DNA of 64,000 bases from Sipunculus nudus. Its lineage: Eukaryota > Annelida > Sipuncula > Golfingiida > Sipunculidae. Under the pieces are notes generated by a model. The model saw nothing but the letters and a program-made list of their open reading frames with translations, was not told the origin of the DNA and ran no database searches. The stretch lies in NCBI GenBank assembly GCA_026874595.1, contig CM049306.1, positions 88,888,642 through 88,952,641 of the forward strand. Direction: 5' to 3'. Both the position numbers and the translations under genes were made by a program. This document shows, one piece after another, positions 58,410-64,000 of the stretch. Positions within the stretch are counted from its first letter, which is position 1; every line of letters starts with the position of its first letter.

Positions 58410-59939
58410 TTTGTTGGTATGGTAGAAAAGACGATTCAGTTTCTTCTCCTTTTAATTCCGCCCGCGGAAAAATAGTGTTGTCCACGAACATGTACCTGAT
58501 AGTAACAGAGTCATCAAAGAAAACCCGAGAAACAGACTCCAGCATCACGTAGTGTAAAACATGGTCTTATGTCCCTCTGCAGTGTGCACTTTCGTGCAAT
58601 CTAAACAATTATTTTTACTGGGTTGCGCTATACTAGGCACTCAAATCGAAGATTGTGGACTCCGGTGTAGGCCGACAGGGTTGAATGGAATGGAGCAAGT
58701 AAAATATGGTTGATCATCGAAATAATTCAACTGTAATAGTGAATTTGATATGTCTCATAGCTTTAATGGTTTCATAGATTTATTTACTCTCTTATCAGCT
58801 ATTTTGTATCAGATGAAATTAATTAAATGTACAAAACAATCTCTGTTACATATTTATAAATACCTGTAATAAACAGATGTTGCGTTATTTATGCATTGGA
58901 GGCCACTCAGGCACTGAAGGCGCCTATATCTCGCTGGGTTGACCGCTGGACAACTAATTATAGCTATTTAGCTGGCTGAGCGCAGAATTATTGGATTGAA
59001 CTTTTTAATTAAGATAACTGTAAAATACACCTTTTCATACTTCAGCTATACAGGGAAGTTTGTTGTTATGCTATTATCTGTATGTGGTATACCCTGGAAC
59101 TCAACCAGATCTGAACTATAGATAACCTTTGGTTTTAAACATGTTTTACTGCGGATTAATCCTTCCCAATCGTCAAAGAACGGAAACAAAAGTTTTCATC
59201 AGTAAATATGCAATGCTGGATCAACAGACTTCTGCATCTACAGATCAAACTTCCTATAAATATACTTACTAACGTACCACAACAAAACATGGAAACATCC
59301 GTGGTTAGATATTAAAGGATAAATTACAAACTGGAATTGTCTTTAGTAGAACGCAGTGGGTGCCCATTGAGTTTTGGGGATTATTCTCCTAAACTCAAAT
59401 ATATTATCACATAGTTTAGACCGTTCAGCTGATGAGGGACCTACTTCATAATAAACACCAATATTTTTTTTTTTGGCAACCTTCTGGTACTTCTGAATCT
59501 TGTGGCCGATGACATAGAGTTTGTCATGGGCTGGCAGCCTCACTTTTAAATATTTTTTTAGAATATTTATGACACTAAATAACCAAGTGTAGTTCTTTGA
59601 GCAAGTGATCAGCGACCTTGACTTTTATGAATGGGGTAGAGTTGTTATAAATAATAGAATATTTAATCAGATATTAATTTAATTGTATTACTTAAATAAT
59701 TTGGAAGATATTTTGAATTTAATACTAGTTAAAAGGGCCTGTGTCCCCTTCCTCCAATTCTGCAAACCATTTGGAATTAATCTGTCAGTTCATGGATATT
59801 GGCAAATTCCAAGGGATATCCCACGGTGGAACAGACTTTATAGTAGAAAGCAAAACGTTCCTTCTGAATACACCCTTTTATCCGGGTAAGCATGAATTAA
59901 ATTAAATTTTCCCTGGCGTATGCATGTATGAACGTTTTG

Positions 59940-60010
59940 CCTTATCTTCCTAACACAAACAGGCAAACAAACAAACACCGATGAAAGCATAATCTCCCCG
60001 GCGGGGGTAA
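59940..60010 (+). repeat. Dispersed repeat tail (CAAACAAACAAACA type)
   Basis: 'AACAGGCAAACAAACAAACA', 'CGATGAAAGCATAATCTCC' and 'CCGGCGGGGGTAA' in series, related to the tail at 33840-33930. Confidence 0.5.
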
Positions 60011-62111
60011 CTATAGACCACAGGCGACTCCTGTCAAGGAAAACACTTGTTTGCCGTTTGCTCGACAGATGTCGCCCTTTTCGTTCCTTTCTTTGTCGCA
60101 GTTGTTGCATATATTTGCTTATCTTTAATTTTACATAGATGTAAACAACAATTACGGGAAAACAAAGAAGCAATACATTTGCCTGTTGAAATATTTTAAA
60201 TAGTCATCTAATTATTTTATTAGAAGATGTGGTGCCGTCGGCTGTAATAATGTGTAACTGTCACCCTATAGTCACGTATTTCCACCCATCTTCCTGATTA
60301 TCCGCTATTGGGTGTTCCACTGATCTAATTAACACAATTAATACTTGTTTTTAAGAATTAAAATTTGATTGTTCCTTCTTGAGTTTTTACATATAATGCG
60401 AAAATGACGAAGTCACATTTTCGTAATTTGCATATTATGAAAAAAAGTAATAATGATGTTAAAATCAAAGTTATATAAGGTTCTGGGAATAGCCGCCCAG
60501 GAGAAATTCTTGCCAACTGGAAATGACCGGAAGTTAGGTAACCTAGATTACGTTGATGCTTATAAAAATGTGTTAATTGTTAGTATGTAAATTTGGGGAT
60601 CCTTTTTAATTGACAAACATTATATAATAAACTTAATACCTGTAGTACTTAATAGGAAATACCTACATCTACATTAAAACGTTTTAACCTTAAATGTGAC
60701 ATTAACCTTAGACCTCCTCGACCAAATTGTTTGTATCATATAACATTTAAGTAAGAACTATAGTTCTGTAAAACAGGGTTATAATTTAATTTTTATATAT
60801 CTCCAAGAATTTTCAAGTGAACTTTCACGTTTTTTCGTTTTCGTAAAACTATCAAAGATATAGCTACCAAACTGGCCACTGCATTATATAACGCACATAT
60901 CTGCAATATCTCAAATATCTAGTTCAAATTATTTAAATGGAAACGCTACCCTACTGGAAAGTGCTGAGTCACTTATCTCAAAAGCATTAGGGAATTGAAA
61001 ACTTTTGGAACAGAAACGGTCGCGACTGGATTAATCATGACATTTTCATATATTTATCGTAGCTGTAATATATATATATATATATTGAATCAAAATCCAA
61101 TTTCATTATTTACTCATACTTATCCAAAAAGAGAGAACTCATAGGGTCAAGATCTAGTTAGTTAGTTCAGAGAGTGGATGATACTCGTGTACTTCGTCAG
61201 TTGTAAATAGTGAAAACGGATATAAAGTTTATATTATAGATGAAAGAAAATGAATACATAATTGATCGGTAAAATATAGTTATGTCTGTACATGAAGACA
61301 TCAGTTATAAGAATCTGCTCTCAAATACTGCACTCACAAAGTGGAGGGGGAAAAGGGTCAGTACATACATGTGGTTTGTTACCTGTCCGACAGGTGTCAG
61401 GGCGCGTTGTGTCTGCTGATGGCGGCATGTGACCATGGTCGACAGGCGATCGTGAGAGATCATCTGGGTGTTTGTTGGACTGAGTCACACAGACATGGGC
61501 TTTTGTCAATTATTATATGACGTAAGAGAAAGATGTTAACAGGTTTCTGAAAAAGTGTTCACAGCATTAAAAGGTGACGTAACAACGATATATACATGCA
61601 ATAAGACGTTCACAGGTAGACTCACCTAATACCGAGAAAGATCGCAAACTATCTATACCTCAAGTGTTATTACATTATAATTAAAGGTGGTACCACAAAT
61701 GTTTTATCATGCAAACCCCTCTTTAGTTACACTCCACAAATGTGTCGGGAACTATGCCAAATGTGTCCTAAGTGGAAGATTTTCCATATTTTCTCATTAA
61801 ACCTGAGGAATATAATTTCCATTAGTTCGCGAATGGTATACCGCAGCGCCGGCTACCAGGAACCAGGAGATGTCCAGCAGATCAAATCAGCATTTGAAAA
61901 AAAAAACAGTCCCTGTCAATGTCCTCACGCCAGACTGAGTAATATGCCATGCAGTAAACGTATAAACATGTATCCGGGGAGGCTAAAACAGGGCATATTT
62001 GTATGAGCCTAAATATTAAATTGCTAACGTTACATCAGAATACCCGTGCCGTACATATATACACATGATACAAGTGTAAGTACTCATTTACACACTTGAA
62101 AAAGAACCACC

Positions 62112-62330
62112 GGGCACCGACTTGTATAGTCTGAACATACAGGGGCAAGACGTTTATGCTTAAATAAAGGTAACTGCATTATTATGAATATATACACTAT
62201 ATTATTGTTATAAAACTGGGCACCTACTTGTACAGTATGAATATACATGGACAAAAAGTTTATGCTTCAATCAAGGTAACTGCATTAATATATACATTAT
62301 ATTATTATTATTATGTCATTTTTATAATAT
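62112..62330 (+). repeat. 106-bp tandem duplication
   Basis: GGGCACC(G/T)ACTTGTA begins at 62112 and 62218. Both copies continue with 'GTTTATGCTT' and 'AAGGTAACTGCATTA'. Confidence 0.75.
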
Positions 62331-64000
62331 AATTATTAATATTACTATCACAACCTGAATTTGAACCCCTGACTGGATAAAGGGAAAATTAAAACCCGTG
62401 AGAGGCCGTGCCTCGGTGTATTCAGAAATTAAATGCAGCGCAATATGTTATATTTCATTAATACACATGCAAATGAGACAAACCCATATATCGAAATTTG
62501 GGCGATCACAAGCAGTAATGAAATTACATAAAATATATACCTTTTCTTTTAAGTGTTTACAATTGTAAAGGCAAGGTGCAGGGGATGATATGCTAAAAAT
62601 GAGTGTTTTTGTGTGACCTACTCAAGACTGAAGGAATCCAAATAAATCAATCATTTTTTATGTAATACCAAACAGGTGGTCTATATATTTCATCGTACAG
62701 CACACCGCACGCTCACCTGGCCAAAATGCCAGAGCTTTTTTGCGATTTGAACTTTTTTAAATGCACACTTGTTTCCTGCACCTTGTGCCTAAGTATCTGA
62801 ATGCGCGCTTGTTTAAGACTGGGTTCAGGCATGTGAATGCGCGGTTGTTGTTCATGATTTTTTTAGAGCAGGTATTCGACATTTTCGCTTGCCAGAAGCT
62901 AGGTTTATGAGTATTCTCAGAGTACTACAGCACTGTGCAGAGTAAGATTTTATCTCAGTATCTCTTTCCCTCGGCCTTCTAAAAAGTTCCGCCGATACCA
63001 AAGTAGCAATGCTTATCTGGCAATAAGGGATAAAGCGTAGCATCTCTTATCGTCTGTTTGATAAGGGAGTTCTCCTTGGATTTCCTGCGTTTCCTGTTCT
63101 TGAGCGGCATGGAACGTAAGAATGCTCACCGTCGGCTCATATAACAAACCTGCTCGACAGCTAATGAGTTTTAAAGATCTAGGGCCGACAAGATTCTTAT
63201 ATGACAGAATGATACTGTCACCGGGTCTGCCATAAGCGCAACACGAACAAGGAATCCGCGCAGCTGTTCAGCACCGACAGACGTCAATTAGGAAAGTTCG
63301 GGACGCTGCTCGGAGAAGAATGTGCCGCCAGGATTTGCGATTAGCGTGTACAGGCTCCAATGCACCTGCCGAGACCACTAGAGACTGAAATCTCCAGGTC
63401 ATGAAATATATACACACTCCTCCCGTGCCCCCGGAGAGCAAAGCGTCCACTTCACTATAAATCCAACCATTCGAAAGACGGATGTAACCTTGGTCCTCCG
63501 AAATACCATCACGTGACCACCCACCAGGCGTCCTCGGAATTGTATGCCGCAGAACTCCAGGATGCCTCCTTCAAGAGTCGTCACCCTCACTTTGATACAC
63601 ATACACCATCTATCCATTACAAATGATCCCTTACAGAACACCTGTTTATAAAGGCCCTGAAGCCCAACGCACTAAACTGAACTCACAAAGCGCAAACCTC
63701 CTTCCATGCCTGGTTCCTATATAGATAACCTGTGATTTAACATCTCATAGTACTAAATTCTTCCACCATGTGTCAGAGTCCTGGCCGTTTCTTTTTTTTT
63801 GGAGCAAGATTATAAACGATGCTCAAGATTCCATAATATGGCTCCGAACCAGCTTCAGATTTAATGAACCCCGATCCCGATGTATGGCGCTTATCTAACT
63901 AAATTATATAAAATATCACACAACAAACACAGTGACAGATGGGTCGGTCATTGTTGAACTGTATGTTCCATTCGGTTGCGGAGGGAACTAATTTCATAAA

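Larger units (their letters stand above)
57991..64000. other. Region upstream of the mucin gene; no gene recognised
   Basis: Left edge: the presumed mucin promoter. The remainder holds a TTA microsatellite at 58348, an A/C-rich repeat tail near 59940-60010, a 106-bp duplication at 62112-62330 and, at 63050-63700, a more GC-balanced block with short open frames that I cannot assign. A donor-like site (CGGACAG|GTAACA on the minus strand at 61383) follows a short open stretch but has no convincing partner exon. Confidence 0.4.

Noticed and set aside
61383-61509. Possible minus-strand exon ending CGGACAG|GTAACA
   Set aside because: Good donor but only a weak acceptor (AAAAG), and no phase-compatible neighbour was found.
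1-64000. CRISPR arrays, operons, phage or plasmid genes
   Set aside because: The window is plainly animal nuclear DNA. The direct repeats lack the spacer structure of CRISPR.

Overview
The window is AT-rich animal nuclear DNA with long introns, GT-AG splice sites, microsatellites, homopolymer tracts and many interspersed repeats. There is no operon structure. A mollusc, probably a bivalve, is the best guess. The repeat style points that way (hairpin-headed 'AGCTCAG' repeats followed by GTCCGTCC runs, and C-tract-flanked repeats), as does a secreted chitin-binding mucin. This organism call is inference; no species is identified.

Layout. (1) 1-13497, plus strand: the 3' end of a RAD54L2/ARIP4 orthologue (SNF2-family nuclear helicase). 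Four exons encode the last 804 residues; the helicase exons lie upstream of the window. Its 7.4 kb last intron holds a 154-bp tandem array, a 136-bp array and a 33-bp minisatellite. (2) 13498-26280: intergenic DNA with a composite 681-bp repeat, microsatellites and a PIF/Harbinger-like MITE. (3) 26281-31410, plus strand: one intronless 1709-codon WD40 protein (WDR87/WDR97-like) with two CRE palindromes just upstream. (4) 34512-48981, minus strand: a 15-exon TPR-repeat protein (436 aa), rebuilt exon by exon with consistent splice phases and convergent with the WD40 gene. Its introns hold two MITE-like elements and a ~130-bp repeat family. (5) 53593-57990, minus strand: a secreted protein gene made of a signal peptide exon, a chitin-binding (CBM14) exon and a huge exon of about 30 units of a 25-residue Thr/Pro-rich mucin repeat, ending in a GPI-like hydrophobic tail. 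The repeat exon carries indels that break the frame as given. (6) 57991-64000: no gene recognised.

The genes are independent animal loci and no shared pathway is evident. The WD40 and TPR proteins could both be ciliary, but that rests on family resemblance only. Most short open frames in the window are chance, or lie inside tandem repeats whose period is a multiple of three and which are therefore open in several frames.
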